From Anaerolineales bacterium (GTDB lineage: Bacteria > Chloroflexota > Anaerolineae > Anaerolineales > Villigracilaceae), in assembly GCA_030583925.1 (NCBI GenBank), contig CP129482.1, forward strand, positions 1,240,001 to 1,304,000: 64,000 nucleotides of DNA, written 5' to 3'. Under the pieces are notes generated by a model, which saw only the letters and a program-made list of their open reading frames with translations, was not told the DNA's origin and searched no databases. The position numbers and the translations under genes are program-made. Below, piece by piece: positions 49,523 through 58,562 of this stretch. Numbering within the stretch: position 1 is the first letter of the stretch; each line of letters begins with the position of its first letter.

Positions 49523-50983
49523 ATGCAATTCACCAGCCTCACCATTCGAGAAGCCCACGAACTTCTCAAAACCAAAAAAATCTCCAGCGTGGAATTGACT
49601 CAAGCCATGCTTCAACGCATCCATGCAGTTGACTCTAAAATCAAATCCTACGTCACCGTCACAGACGATCTCGCCTTGGAGCAAGCCAAACGTGCCGATG
49701 AACGCATCGCCAAAAATGAAAACGTGACTCCCTTAACTGGTATTCCATTCGCGATGAAAGATTGCATCTCAACGCGCGGAGTCAAAACAACTTGTTCATC
49801 CAAAATTTTGGAGAATTACGTCCCGCAATACAACGCAACTGTCACAAACAAATTAGCCGATGCAGGCGCGGTATTGGTCGGCAAAACAAACATGGACGAG
49901 TTCGGCATGGGTTCATCGTGTGAAAATTCTGCTTTCTTCAACACACACAACCCATGGAATCTCGATCATGTCCCTGGCGGTTCAAGTGGTGGTTCAGCCG
50001 CGGCGATGTCTGCAAGTTTGGCATTATTCACTATCGGCGAAGACACTGGCGGTTCAGTCCGTATGCCCGCTGGATTTTGCAACGTCACAGGTATCAAACC
50101 CACATACGGACGCGTCTCACGTTACGGATTAATTTCGTTAGTCTCTTCATTCGATTGCATCGGTCCAATGACTCGTGATGTTTATGATTGTGCGACAGTT
50201 CTCGAACACATTGCAGGTCACGATGAAAAAGATAGCACCACGTATCAATCACCTGTTCCTAGTTACACACAACACATCAACGATCCCGTCAATAAATTAA
50301 AACTCGGCATTCCAAAAGAATATTTTGTAGCAGGCATGGAAGCGGGCGTTGAGTCCGCGCTTCAAGAATCGATTCGTCAATTTGAAAAACTCGGCATGGA
50401 GATTCACGAGGTCTCGCTTCCTCACACCAAATATGGCTTGCCCGTTTACTATCTTTTGTTGTTCGCTGAAGCCAGTTCCAACCTTGCGCGTTTCGATGGC
50501 ACGCGTTTTGGTCTTTCAAAATCTGATAATGCGAAAGATGTGATTGACATTTACCTGCAAACTCGTCGTGAAGGATTCGGCGATGAAGTCAAACGCAGGA
50601 TTATGCTTGGCGCGTACGCTTTATCTGCGGGATATTACGACTCGTATTACTTGAAGGCTCAAAAAGTCCGCACGCTTCTTCGTCGGGACTTTGAAACTGC
50701 TCTCGCCTCCTGTGACCTTCTCCTCGCCCCGACCTGCCCCACCACAGCATTCAAGCTCGGCGAAAAAACAAACGACCCGCTCGCAATGTATTTATCCGAT
50801 ATTTATGTCGTCGCCACAAACCCAGCAGGAGTTCCTGCTATGGCATTGCCTTGTGGATTCTCAAATAACATGCCAGTCGGAATGCAATTGATTGGCAAAC
50901 ATTTAGACGAGCAAACTTTATTCCAAGTTGGTCATGCCTATCAACAAGTCACGGATTGGCATAAGAAATTACCAAACCTGTAA
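49523..50983 (+). CDS. gatA: Asp/Glu-tRNA amidotransferase subunit A
   Basis: This 486-residue amidase releases ammonia from glutamine for GatB. The Ser-cisSer-Lys triad is visible: Lys in PFAMKDCIS, cis-Ser in PGGSSGGSAAAMSA and the nucleophilic Ser in GEDTGGSVRMPAGF. Length is normal. It is the fourth ORF of the operon, preceded by a gene of unknown function. Confidence 0.96.
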   Translation: MQFTSLTIREAHELLKTKKISSVELTQAMLQRIHAVDSKIKSYVTVTDDLALEQAKRADERIAKNENVTPLTGIPFAMKDCISTRGVKTTCSSKILENYVPQYNATVTNKLADAGAVLVGKTNMDEFGMGSSCENSAFFNTHNPWNLDHVPGGSSGGSAAAMSASLALFTIGEDTGGSVRMPAGFCNVTGIKPTYGRVSRYGLISLVSSFDCIGPMTRDVYDCATVLEHIAGHDEKDSTTYQSPVPSYTQHINDPVNKLKLGIPKEYFVAGMEAGVESALQESIRQFEKLGMEIHEVSLPHTKYGLPVYYLLLFAEASSNLARFDGTRFGLSKSDNAKDVIDIYLQTRREGFGDEVKRRIMLGAYALSAGYYDSYYLKAQKVRTLLRRDFETALASCDLLLAPTCPTTAFKLGEKTNDPLAMYLSDIYVVATNPAGVPAMALPCGFSNNMPVGMQLIGKHLDEQTLFQVGHAYQQVTDWHKKLPNL

Positions 50984-50986
50984 AAC

Positions 50987-51014
50987 GTAGGGGCGACGCA
51001 TGCGTCGCCCCTAC
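50987..51014. repeat. Perfect 28-base palindrome between gatA and gatB
   Basis: GTAGGGGCGACGCA is followed directly by its exact inverse TGCGTCGCCCCTAC. It resembles a REP-like family common in Chloroflexota and Cyanobacteria and lies just after the gatA stop. Confidence 0.82.
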
Positions 51015-51028
51015 GCCAACGAGAAACA

Positions 51029-52474
51029 ATGATCCAATACGAACCCATTATCGGACTTGAAATTCACGGCGAACTGCTGACAAACTCAAAAATGTTTTGC
51101 AGTTGTTCAGCGGATTATGCTTCCGCGCCTGAGCCGAACATTAACATCTGCCCCACTTGCACAGGTCTGCCTGGAGCAATGCCAGTCGTCAACAAAAAAG
51201 CGACAGAACTTGCGGCGTTGGTTGGGCTGGCGTTGAATTGTTCTATCAATAAACACAACACGTTTGCAAGAAAAAATTATTTTTACCCCGATCTTCCAAA
51301 GGGCTACCAAATTTCGCAATACGAATTGCCGATAGCAGAAAAAGGCTGGATGCAAGTCAATGCTGATGGTGAGAATCAACTCAAAGTCCGCGTGAGGCGG
51401 GTTCACATCGAAGAAGATACTGCAAAATTAAGTCACGAAAAAAATTACGCGTTGGTTGATTTCAATCGCGCTGGTGTTCCGTTGCTTGAAATTGTCTCCG
51501 AGCCTGATATGCGTTCTGTCGAAGCCGCGTTGGATTATGCAACAAAAGTCCGCGCTATTTTGCGTTACCTCGGCGTGAATTCGGGCGACATGGAGAAAGG
51601 CGTGTTGCGTTTCGAAGCGAACATTTCCGTGCGACCCGTTGGAAGCGACGAACTTCGCACGCGCACCGAAATCAAAAACCTGAATAGTTTTCGCGCACTG
51701 GCTCGCGCCGCGCAGTATGAAATCGAACGCCAGATAAAAATTTACGAAGGCGGCGGAAGCGTGGCGCAGGAAACTCTCGGCTGGGACGATGTTCGGGGCG
51801 TGACAACCAGCCAAAGGTCAAAGGAAGACGCGCACGATTACCGCTACTTCCCCGAACCCGATCTGCCTCCGCTTCAATTATCGGATGCGTGGATCGAGTC
51901 GATTCGGAGTCAACTCCCCGAATTGCCCGAAGCGAAAACAAAACGCTTCATCACTGACTTTGAATTGACTCAGTCCGATGCGCGTTTACTTACCTCCGAA
52001 CTTTCGCTTGCAAATTATTTTGAAGAAGTGATTAAACACGCCAAGAGCTCGCCGAAAATTGTCAACACCTGGATCGCGGGCGAATTCATGCGTAACTTGA
52101 ACGAGTTAAATGTAGAAGCGGATTCCGTCTCTGCAAAATCGCTGGCGCAATTGATTGACATGGTGACAGATAAAACTATCAGTGGCAACGCAGGCAAAAC
52201 TGTGCTGACAGAATTATTTAAGTCAGGCGGCGACCCCGCACAGATCGTCAAAGAAAAAGGATTGGCGCAAATCTCAAATGAAAGTTTCATTCAAGAAGCA
52301 GTGACAAAAATTCTGGACGATAACCCCAAAGAAGTGCAATCCTATCTGGCGGGGAAAGAATCTCTGCTTCAATGGTTCATGGGGCAGGTGGCGAGAACGA
52401 CGAAGGGCAAGGCTGACCCAAATGTGGCGAAGGAGTTGCTGGTAAAATCGCTCGAAGTAAAACGAAAAAATTGA
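51029..52474 (+). CDS. gatB: Asp/Glu-tRNA amidotransferase subunit B
   Basis: This 481-residue kinase-like subunit phosphorylates the side chain of mischarged Asp/Glu-tRNA and amidates it. Conserved blocks are YEPIIGLEIHGELLTNSKMF, CPTCTGLPGAMPVVN, FARKNYFYPDLPKGYQISQY, VRRVHIEEDTAKL, FNRAGVPLLEIVSEPDM and YRYFPEPDLPPL. The tail is the tRNA-binding YqeY-like domain. It sits immediately upstream of asnS. Confidence 0.96.
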   Translation: MIQYEPIIGLEIHGELLTNSKMFCSCSADYASAPEPNINICPTCTGLPGAMPVVNKKATELAALVGLALNCSINKHNTFARKNYFYPDLPKGYQISQYELPIAEKGWMQVNADGENQLKVRVRRVHIEEDTAKLSHEKNYALVDFNRAGVPLLEIVSEPDMRSVEAALDYATKVRAILRYLGVNSGDMEKGVLRFEANISVRPVGSDELRTRTEIKNLNSFRALARAAQYEIERQIKIYEGGGSVAQETLGWDDVRGVTTSQRSKEDAHDYRYFPEPDLPPLQLSDAWIESIRSQLPELPEAKTKRFITDFELTQSDARLLTSELSLANYFEEVIKHAKSSPKIVNTWIAGEFMRNLNELNVEADSVSAKSLAQLIDMVTDKTISGNAGKTVLTELFKSGGDPAQIVKEKGLAQISNESFIQEAVTKILDDNPKEVQSYLAGKESLLQWFMGQVARTTKGKADPNVAKELLVKSLEVKRKN

Positions 52475-52491
52475 TGGCAAGTGAGGATTTA

Positions 52492-53835
52492 ATGGCTGAA
52501 CACATCAGCGTTTCAAAAATTTCAAACTACGTCGGTCAGGAAGTGACCGTCAAAGGCTGGGTCTACAACCGCACGGACAAGGGCAAGTTGTGCTTTTTAC
52601 TCGTGCGCGATGGCTCGGGCTTTGTGCAATGCGTCGCGTTCAAAGGCGATCTGGAGCCCGAAGTGTTCGACAAAGTCATGCGCCTGCCGCAGGAATCGGC
52701 GGTGATCATCACTGGCGCGGTGCGTGAGGATAAGCGCGCGCCCGGCATCCCTGGCGGATATGAATTAGGCGTGAAGCAGATCGAAGTCGTGCAAGAAGCG
52801 GGTTTGGATTATCCGATGTCGCTCAAAGATCACGGTCCCGATTTCGCCCTCGATCACCGTCACTTGTGGATTCGGATGCAGAGTCAATGGGCGATTTTGC
52901 GCGTGCGCGCCGCGGTCATGGCGGCGACCCGCGCCTGGCTCGACTCGAACGGATTCTTCGAGATGAGCACGCCGATTCTGACTCCCGCCGCCGCCGAAGG
53001 GACAACCACGCTCTTTGAAACCGAATACTTCGACGAGGGGAAAGCCTATCTCGCCCAAACGGGACAACTCTACAATGAAGCGAACATCTTCGCCTTTGGG
53101 AAAGTTTACTGCTTTGGTCCCACCTTCCGCGCCGAGAAATCGAAGACGCGACGTCACCTCACCGAGTTTTGGATGCTCGAACCTGAGATCGCTTTTTGCG
53201 ACCTCGATCAGTTAATGGAAGTGGAAGAGGGTCTCATCACGCACATCGCGCAGACAGTGTTGAAAGAGTGCGCCGCAGAATTGAAATTCCTCGGGCGGGA
53301 TGTGACCAAACTGCAAAACATTTCCGCTCCGTTCCCGCGCATGTCTTATGACGACGCGGCGAAGTATCTCATTGACCTCTACGAAAAAGAGACCGACCCC
53401 GAAAGAAAAGATTTGCTCAAGTTCGAATGGGGCATGGACTTCGGCGCGCCGCACGAAGCAGAATTGACAAAATTAAACGATAAGCCCGTGTTTGTGTTTG
53501 GCTACCCGAGCGCGGTGAAGGCGTTTTACATGGAGCCGTGGCCTGGACGACCTGAAGTTTGCAAGTCGGTGGATTTGCTCGCGCCCGAGGGCTACGGAGA
53601 AATCTGCGGCGGCTCGGAGCGCATGAGCGATCCTGAAAAATTGCTGGCGCGCATTCACAAAGAAGGCTTGCCCGAAGAAGCGTTCAAGTGGTATCTCGAA
53701 CTGCGGAGGTACGGCTCGGTTCCACATTCGGGCTTCGGTATGGGCGTGGAAAGAGTCGTCGCCTGGCTGTGCGGCATCGAACACATCCGCGAGGCGATTC
53801 CGTTTCCGAGGACGATCAAGAGGGTGTATCCGTAG
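52492..53835 (+). CDS. asnS: Asparaginyl-tRNA synthetase
   Basis: This 447-residue class IIb synthetase has no GAD insertion and is AsnRS-like: OB-fold KGWVYNRTDKGKLCFLLVRD, motif 2 (FGPTFRAEKSKTRRHLTEFW) and motif 3 (GFGMGVERVVAWLCG). The ATG at 52492 has GAGG upstream; in-frame starts at 52471 and 52474 overlapping the gatB stop are possible. Direct asparaginylation thus coexists with the GatCAB route in one operon. Confidence 0.93.
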   Translation: MAEHISVSKISNYVGQEVTVKGWVYNRTDKGKLCFLLVRDGSGFVQCVAFKGDLEPEVFDKVMRLPQESAVIITGAVREDKRAPGIPGGYELGVKQIEVVQEAGLDYPMSLKDHGPDFALDHRHLWIRMQSQWAILRVRAAVMAATRAWLDSNGFFEMSTPILTPAAAEGTTTLFETEYFDEGKAYLAQTGQLYNEANIFAFGKVYCFGPTFRAEKSKTRRHLTEFWMLEPEIAFCDLDQLMEVEEGLITHIAQTVLKECAAELKFLGRDVTKLQNISAPFPRMSYDDAAKYLIDLYEKETDPERKDLLKFEWGMDFGAPHEAELTKLNDKPVFVFGYPSAVKAFYMEPWPGRPEVCKSVDLLAPEGYGEICGGSERMSDPEKLLARIHKEGLPEEAFKWYLELRRYGSVPHSGFGMGVERVVAWLCGIEHIREAIPFPRTIKRVYP

Positions 53836-53840
53836 GGAGT

Positions 53841-53967
53841 AGATGCGTAAACAAGGAGACACGTAGACAAGGAGACACGTAGACAAGTAGGCACGTAGAC
53901 AAGCAGACAGGATACGAAGCATTTGAAATGTCTCCTTGTTTACTTGTTTCCCTGTGTACTTGTTTAC
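53841..53967. repeat. Long inverted array of the 'AAGGAGACACGTAGAC' repeat
   Basis: AAGGAGACACGTAGACAAGG and its variants run several times on the left half. The inverse, TCTCCTTGTTTACTTGTTTC and TGTGTACTTGTTTAC, runs on the right half. It is the largest copy of the family at 3133-3167 and 43683-43724 and separates asnS from the next gene. Confidence 0.78.
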
Positions 53968-54034
53968 TTTTGCCGATATAATCGCTCGCAAGACCTGAAC
54001 GCGCCAGTCCAAATCCCTTGCGGAGGATGCGACC

Positions 54035-54976
54035 GTGACCAAACTGTTTTTTGCGACAGACATTCATGGTTCGGATATTTGCTGGAACAAGTTTTTGAAC
54101 GCGGGGAAATTCTACGAAGTGGATGTGCTCATCCTCGGCGGCGATATGACTGGCAAGGCGGTCGTGCCGTTCGTTCATCAAGGCGGGGAGAATTACAAAG
54201 TCACCTTGCTCGAACAGGAATTCCCAGTCACAAACGCAGACGAACTCGCTGAAATGAAAAAGCGCGTGCGAAGCCGCGGCTATTATCCATATTTGACGGA
54301 CCCGGATGAGATGGCGGAATTGGAGAAGAACCCGGGTCGCGTCTCTGAAATTTTCAACGCTGAAGTGTTGAAGGTCGTTCAGCAGTGGATGGAGATTGCC
54401 GAGAAAAAACTTAGCGGCACAGATATGAAAGTCTATTGCTCGCCGGGCAACGACGACATGGACGCGGTGGATGAGATCATCCGCGCGTCAAAGCGCGCCC
54501 TGCTCGTCGAAGGGCAGGTGACGCAGTTGGACGACCATCACGAGATGATCGCTTCCGGGTGGAGCAACCGAACGCCGTGGGATACGCACCGCGAAGAGGA
54601 CGAGAGTCAGCTCAAGGTCCGCTATGAAGCGATGATCTCCCAGTTGAAGAATCCGGGGAACGCGGTCTTCAATATCCACGTGCCGCCGCATCGTTCCGGA
54701 TTGGACGAGGCGCCCGAACTGGACAAGGATCTGCGCCCTGTGCTGGCGGGTCAGGCGCTCAAGCCGGTCGGCTCGACGGCTCTGCGCGAGGTGATTGAAA
54801 AATACCAGCCGTTGCTGGGCTTACATGGACACATCCACGAAGGGCGCGGCTCGACGCGCATCGGGAAGACCCTGTGCATTAACCCCGGCTCGATGTACGA
54901 ACAAGGCGCTCTGTTGGGGGCAATCGTCCAACTTGGGAAAAACAAGATCGAAAATTACGTGCTGACAACAGGATAA
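54035..54976 (+). CDS. Metallophosphoesterase, copy 1 of duplicated module
   Basis: This 313-residue calcineurin-like phosphoesterase has metal-site motifs in order: ATDIHGSD (Asp9, His11), LGGDMTGK, SPGNDDMD (a variant of GNHD with Asp), NIHVPPH and LHGHIHEGRGST. The substrate is unknown; the GNDD variant and an insert after GGDMTGK distinguish it from well-known cyclic-nucleotide enzymes. GTG start with GGAGG 8 bases upstream. It is followed by an APC permease gene, and both have paralogs at 58563-61292. Confidence 0.87.
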   Translation: MTKLFFATDIHGSDICWNKFLNAGKFYEVDVLILGGDMTGKAVVPFVHQGGENYKVTLLEQEFPVTNADELAEMKKRVRSRGYYPYLTDPDEMAELEKNPGRVSEIFNAEVLKVVQQWMEIAEKKLSGTDMKVYCSPGNDDMDAVDEIIRASKRALLVEGQVTQLDDHHEMIASGWSNRTPWDTHREEDESQLKVRYEAMISQLKNPGNAVFNIHVPPHRSGLDEAPELDKDLRPVLAGQALKPVGSTALREVIEKYQPLLGLHGHIHEGRGSTRIGKTLCINPGSMYEQGALLGAIVQLGKNKIENYVLTTG

Positions 54977-55084
54977 CTCCACGGACAGTTGTGGGTTTCT
55001 ATCTGTGTAGGATGCGCCTGGTCTCGCATTGTTTCGAGTGCGCCTGCTACACGGAAAATCTAAACGACCAGAGGAGATGATGTT

Positions 55085-56734
55085 ATGAGCAACTTGTTTG
55101 TCCGTAAAGCGACCGGCATGGTACGTTCATGGTCGGTCATGGACGCGTTTATCTACGCGTTCTTTTCGATCAATCTTGTGACCCTCGGGCTGTATAGTTT
55201 CAGCCAGATGTATTATTTCGAGGGCGGGATGGTCAACGCGTTGATCGTCAGCGCGGTGTTCATCTTTTTCGAGGTGATCGTGTACGCCAATCTCATCGCG
55301 ATCATGCCACGTTCGGGCGGCGATTACGTCTGGCAGAGCCGCATCCTGGGCGGCGCGGCGGGTTTCATCCTCGCGGTGACCGGGTGGTGGTTCATCCTGT
55401 GGCTGTGGGTGCCGTTGTACGGCGATATGTTCCGGCATATCGTGCTGGTGCCGCTCCTCGGCATTCTCGGCGCGAAAGATACCGCGCTGTGGTTCGCCGG
55501 GACCGACAACGGCGAGTTCACTTCGGCGCTCATCACGCTGGCGATCGTGAGCGTGTTCATTGGGCTCGGCATGAAGACCTACGCGCGCATCCAGAAATTT
55601 TCATTCTATGGCGGCATTCTGGGATTGGCGCTCGTGATCATCCTGTTCCTAACCGGCTCCAACGCGGCGTTCAAAGCCGGATTGGACGCGAACGCCGCCG
55701 CCTTGTTCGGCGCTCAACCCGGCGTGTACGACGCGACCGTCGCTTTGGGCACCGAGGCTGGCGCGGCGACTCCGCTGATGGGCGGGGGAATCGGTCTGGC
55801 GGTCTTCCTCGTCATTCCCTATTTGGTGTTCTTCAACTTGTGGCCCAATTGGGGCGCGACCTTGTACGGCGAAGTGCGCGGCGCGACCGATTTCAAACGC
55901 AACGTTTCCGGCATGGGTTGGGCGCTCGGCGCGACCACCTTGCTGGGGATCATCCTGCTCTTTTCGATTAGCAAAACCGTCGGCTGGGATTTTTACGTGC
56001 AAGCCGGCGCGGCATGGTGGAATTACGCGTGGGGTTACACGGATGTTGCCCCAGCCTTGCCGGTTTGGCCCTATCCCGCGTTGCTCGCCGCGTTCTTGAC
56101 GACGAACAAACTCGTTCAATTCCTCGTGGTCGGCTTGATGAGCCTGTGGTGGTTTGGGTGGTGCGGGACGGTTTTCCTCTCCTCCACCCGCGTCATCTTT
56201 GCCGCCGCCTTCGACCGATTGCTCCCTGAGAAGGTGGCCGAGGTCAACCAACAGACCGGCACGCCGATCTACGCGCTGTTGTTGATGGTCGTACCTTCGA
56301 TCGTGGTCGCGTACTTGTTCTCGTACAACATCGCGAACTTTGCCTCGCTGACGTTGTGCTCGACGCTGGTAATTGCTGTGACTTATTTAGGCACAACCAT
56401 CGCGGCGATCATCCTGCCTTACACCAAACCCGATTTGTACAACGCCTCGCCGGTGGCGAAGTATAAAATCCTCGGCATTCCGCTCATCACGGTCGCAGGC
56501 GTGATCTTCGGCGGCTTCCTCGTCTTCCTGCTTTACGAATGGATTCTCGATCCGAACGCGTTGTATGGCATCGGCTATTCGATCAACGAGGCAGGACTCA
56601 AAAACAAACCCTCCCTCATCTACATGGGTTCGATGTATCTGCTCGCGGCGATCATTTACTTCGGCTTCAAATCCGCGCGCAAGAAGCAAGGCATTGACCT
56701 CGACAAGGTCCACGCCGAGATTCCAGCAGAGTAG
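55085..56734 (+). CDS. APC family permease, copy 1 of duplicated module
   Basis: This 549-residue inner-membrane transporter of the amino acid-polyamine-organocation superfamily has about 12 hydrophobic segments. The TM1-TM2 region begins RKATGMVRSWSVMDAFIYAF, and IMPRSGGDYVWQSRILGG is the conserved loop. The substrate is unknown. It lies about 108 bases after the phosphoesterase gene and ends at a terminator. The other permease (59637-61292) shares both motifs and length. Confidence 0.88.
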   Translation: MSNLFVRKATGMVRSWSVMDAFIYAFFSINLVTLGLYSFSQMYYFEGGMVNALIVSAVFIFFEVIVYANLIAIMPRSGGDYVWQSRILGGAAGFILAVTGWWFILWLWVPLYGDMFRHIVLVPLLGILGAKDTALWFAGTDNGEFTSALITLAIVSVFIGLGMKTYARIQKFSFYGGILGLALVIILFLTGSNAAFKAGLDANAAALFGAQPGVYDATVALGTEAGAATPLMGGGIGLAVFLVIPYLVFFNLWPNWGATLYGEVRGATDFKRNVSGMGWALGATTLLGIILLFSISKTVGWDFYVQAGAAWWNYAWGYTDVAPALPVWPYPALLAAFLTTNKLVQFLVVGLMSLWWFGWCGTVFLSSTRVIFAAAFDRLLPEKVAEVNQQTGTPIYALLLMVVPSIVVAYLFSYNIANFASLTLCSTLVIAVTYLGTTIAAIILPYTKPDLYNASPVAKYKILGIPLITVAGVIFGGFLVFLLYEWILDPNALYGIGYSINEAGLKNKPSLIYMGSMYLLAAIIYFGFKSARKKQGIDLDKVHAEIPAE

Positions 56735-56771
56735 CCCGTACAGCAAAGTTCACTTTGCGAATTGAAAACAA

Positions 56772-56811
56772 AAAAAGTGACGGTCGCCTCGAAGGTGACC
56801 GTCACTTTTTT
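56772..56811. terminator. Bidirectional terminator
   Basis: AAAAAGTGACGGTC and GACCGTCACTTTTT are perfect arms with an inner CCT/AGG-type pairing. It ends the permease and CBS transcripts, which converge here. The CBS stop codon touches its right edge. Confidence 0.88.
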
Positions 56812-57622
56812 ATCCCTGCCAGACCGAGCCTGGTCGCGCCATCTCTTCCACAATGTCAAACGATGAGATGATCCCCAGCGGAAAACTCTCCGGGTCTTGC
56901 GCGTCCACCACGATCACGCGGTGACGATGATTTTGAATCATCAGGTTGGCGGCTTCCTGCAAACTGGCGTTGATGTCAATCGTCACGAGGTTGCGGTTCA
57001 TCACCTCGCTGACGGTGAGAGTCTCGCTCACGGGTTTGCCTGCGAGGCGCATCAGATCATTGCCGGTTACAACTCCGAGCGGTTTGCCCTGTGAGTTGAC
57101 GATCACCACTGAACGCCAGCCAGCCTGCGTCATGGTGCGCGCCGCGGAAACGACCGGCGTTTGATCGCGGCAAACCAGAAACGCATCCGACATCACTTCG
57201 CCGACGTTGCCGCGCTTGACCTTTTCCTGCGCGGCGATGTCCCTCACAAAATCCGAAATGGAGATCACGCCGACGGGTTTGCCGTTTTCGACGACCATCA
57301 TCCGGTGGATCTGCCTTTCGAGGAATCGTTTTGCCGCGTCGTCCACTGCCGTATCCGCCTCGATGGTTTCGATGGGGGAGGTCATCAAATCTCCTGCGGT
57401 CATCGTTTTCATGGCGTCGAGGCTTTCCTTGTCCACCGACAGCCATTCCCCGGCGAGCAGGTCGAAGTCGGAGATGATGCCCAGCGGCGCGCCCGCATCC
57501 TCCGCCACGATCAACGCGTGGATGTGATGCTGGGTGAGCGTTTTCGCCACCTGTCCCAGCGCCGCGCCCGGCGAACAGACGATCAATCCCTTGCGCATCA
57601 AGTCTTTAACGGTTTTGCTCAT
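56810..57622 (-). CDS. Protein with four CBS domains
   Basis: This 270-residue soluble protein is made of four CBS motifs, i.e. two Bateman modules, starting at about residues 1 (VKDLMRKGLIVCSPGAAL), 77 (AGDLMTSPIETIEADTAV), 142 (VGEVMSDAFLVCRDQTPV) and 208 (VSEVMNRNLVTIDINASL). Such proteins bind adenine nucleotides and act as energy sensors or partners of transporters. It lies 15 bases after the nucleotidyltransferase-fold gene in the same direction (GAGGAG before its ATG). A regulatory role for the adjacent permeases is a guess. Confidence 0.9.
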   Translation of the reverse strand: MSKTVKDLMRKGLIVCSPGAALGQVAKTLTQHHIHALIVAEDAGAPLGIISDFDLLAGEWLSVDKESLDAMKTMTAGDLMTSPIETIEADTAVDDAAKRFLERQIHRMMVVENGKPVGVISISDFVRDIAAQEKVKRGNVGEVMSDAFLVCRDQTPVVSAARTMTQAGWRSVVIVNSQGKPLGVVTGNDLMRLAGKPVSETLTVSEVMNRNLVTIDINASLQEAANLMIQNHRHRVIVVDAQDPESFPLGIISSFDIVEEMARPGSVWQG

Positions 57623-57637
57623 CGCGATCTCCTCGTC

Positions 57638-58429
57638 CTATTGGACTTCGTCCACATCTTTGTACCACTTCACGCGGTCGCCGACGCGGTCACGCAGGCG
57701 CCATGCCAGCGGCTTGGGTTCGCTCTCCAAGCGTCTCAGAATTTCGTCCACTTGGGCAGTGACTTTCGTCTTCTGATCGCCAGTCAATTGTTCATAGCCT
57801 TGCGCCAATTGTTTGACCTTGTCGAGGTTCATCGTTGTCGTGCGCCACAGCCCCCAGTCGTTCGCGCACAGCGCCGCCGTCCGTTTGATGTTGATGGTTT
57901 CCGCGTCTGCATCGCCCAGTGGATGTTCGAGCAGAAGCATGATCGTGTCGATCACATCTTTTTCGTTGATCTGGACGATCTGCATTTTTTCGAGGAGCAA
58001 CTCGGCGAGCGGAATGGTCGGCGAGTCTACTTCGAGGCGGTCTTTCCAATAAATGGTGTGGCAGAAATCGAGTTTTTCATAGAAGATGTCAATATGCAAG
58101 CCTGTCCCCGGCTTGTCGAAGATGGCGCGTTCGCCCTCGGTTGCGATGTACACTTCGCGGTTTTCTACATATCCCATCGCGGTGAGAAGCCCCTGGATTT
58201 GTTTGGCTTGCGAGTTGTACGCGGCGAAATCAATGTCGGTGTACGCCCGTCCCATTGCCTGTTGCAGGTACCCGAATTGCGGACAGTGCATTTGAAACGC
58301 CAACGAGCCGATGACGCGCATCAGGATTCCCTTGTCACTGCTTGCCTGTAGGATGGTCTTCAACTCATTTTCGAATTTTTCACGCTCCGAACGATCCTGC
58401 TCTTTCATCCCGATTGAACTTCCGGACAT
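57638..58429 (-). CDS. Nucleotidyltransferase-fold protein, copy 1
   Basis: This 263-residue protein has a minimal nucleotidyltransferase core: a Gly-rich helix start (GILMRVIGSLAFQMH), then AYTDIDFAAY with two acidic residues, and a third strand GLHIDIFYEKLDF. A helical tail ends in PLAWRLRDRVGDRVKWYKDV. It resembles the 61349-62104 protein throughout. No substrate is known. The ATG at 58429 has GAGGAG six bases upstream. It forms an operon with the CBS gene. Confidence 0.75.
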   Translation of the reverse strand: MSGSSIGMKEQDRSEREKFENELKTILQASSDKGILMRVIGSLAFQMHCPQFGYLQQAMGRAYTDIDFAAYNSQAKQIQGLLTAMGYVENREVYIATEGERAIFDKPGTGLHIDIFYEKLDFCHTIYWKDRLEVDSPTIPLAELLLEKMQIVQINEKDVIDTIMLLLEHPLGDADAETINIKRTAALCANDWGLWRTTTMNLDKVKQLAQGYEQLTGDQKTKVTAQVDEILRRLESEPKPLAWRLRDRVGDRVKWYKDVDEVQ

Positions 58430-58467
58430 GCCATGCTCCTCGACCAAGTGTGAAAGGTACGGCGGGT

Positions 58468-58511
58468 ATTATATCCAAATTGTTGACGGGTGGGCGCAAC
58501 GGGCGCATAAA
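58468..58511. promoter_or_regulatory. Divergent promoters between the two module copies
   Basis: On the plus strand TTGACG (58483-58488), 17 bases, and CATAAA (58506-58511) face the second phosphoesterase gene. On the minus strand TATAAT (58468-58473) faces the nucleotidyltransferase-CBS operon. They overlap enough to allow joint control. Confidence 0.55.
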
Positions 58512-58562
58512 ACGGGTGTTGCTATCCATAACAAAACACAGACACATCGAAAAGGTCTATTC

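Noticed and set aside
53841..53967. CRISPR array
   Set aside because: Units are short, irregular and arranged as an inverted pair without unique spacers; no cas genes are present.
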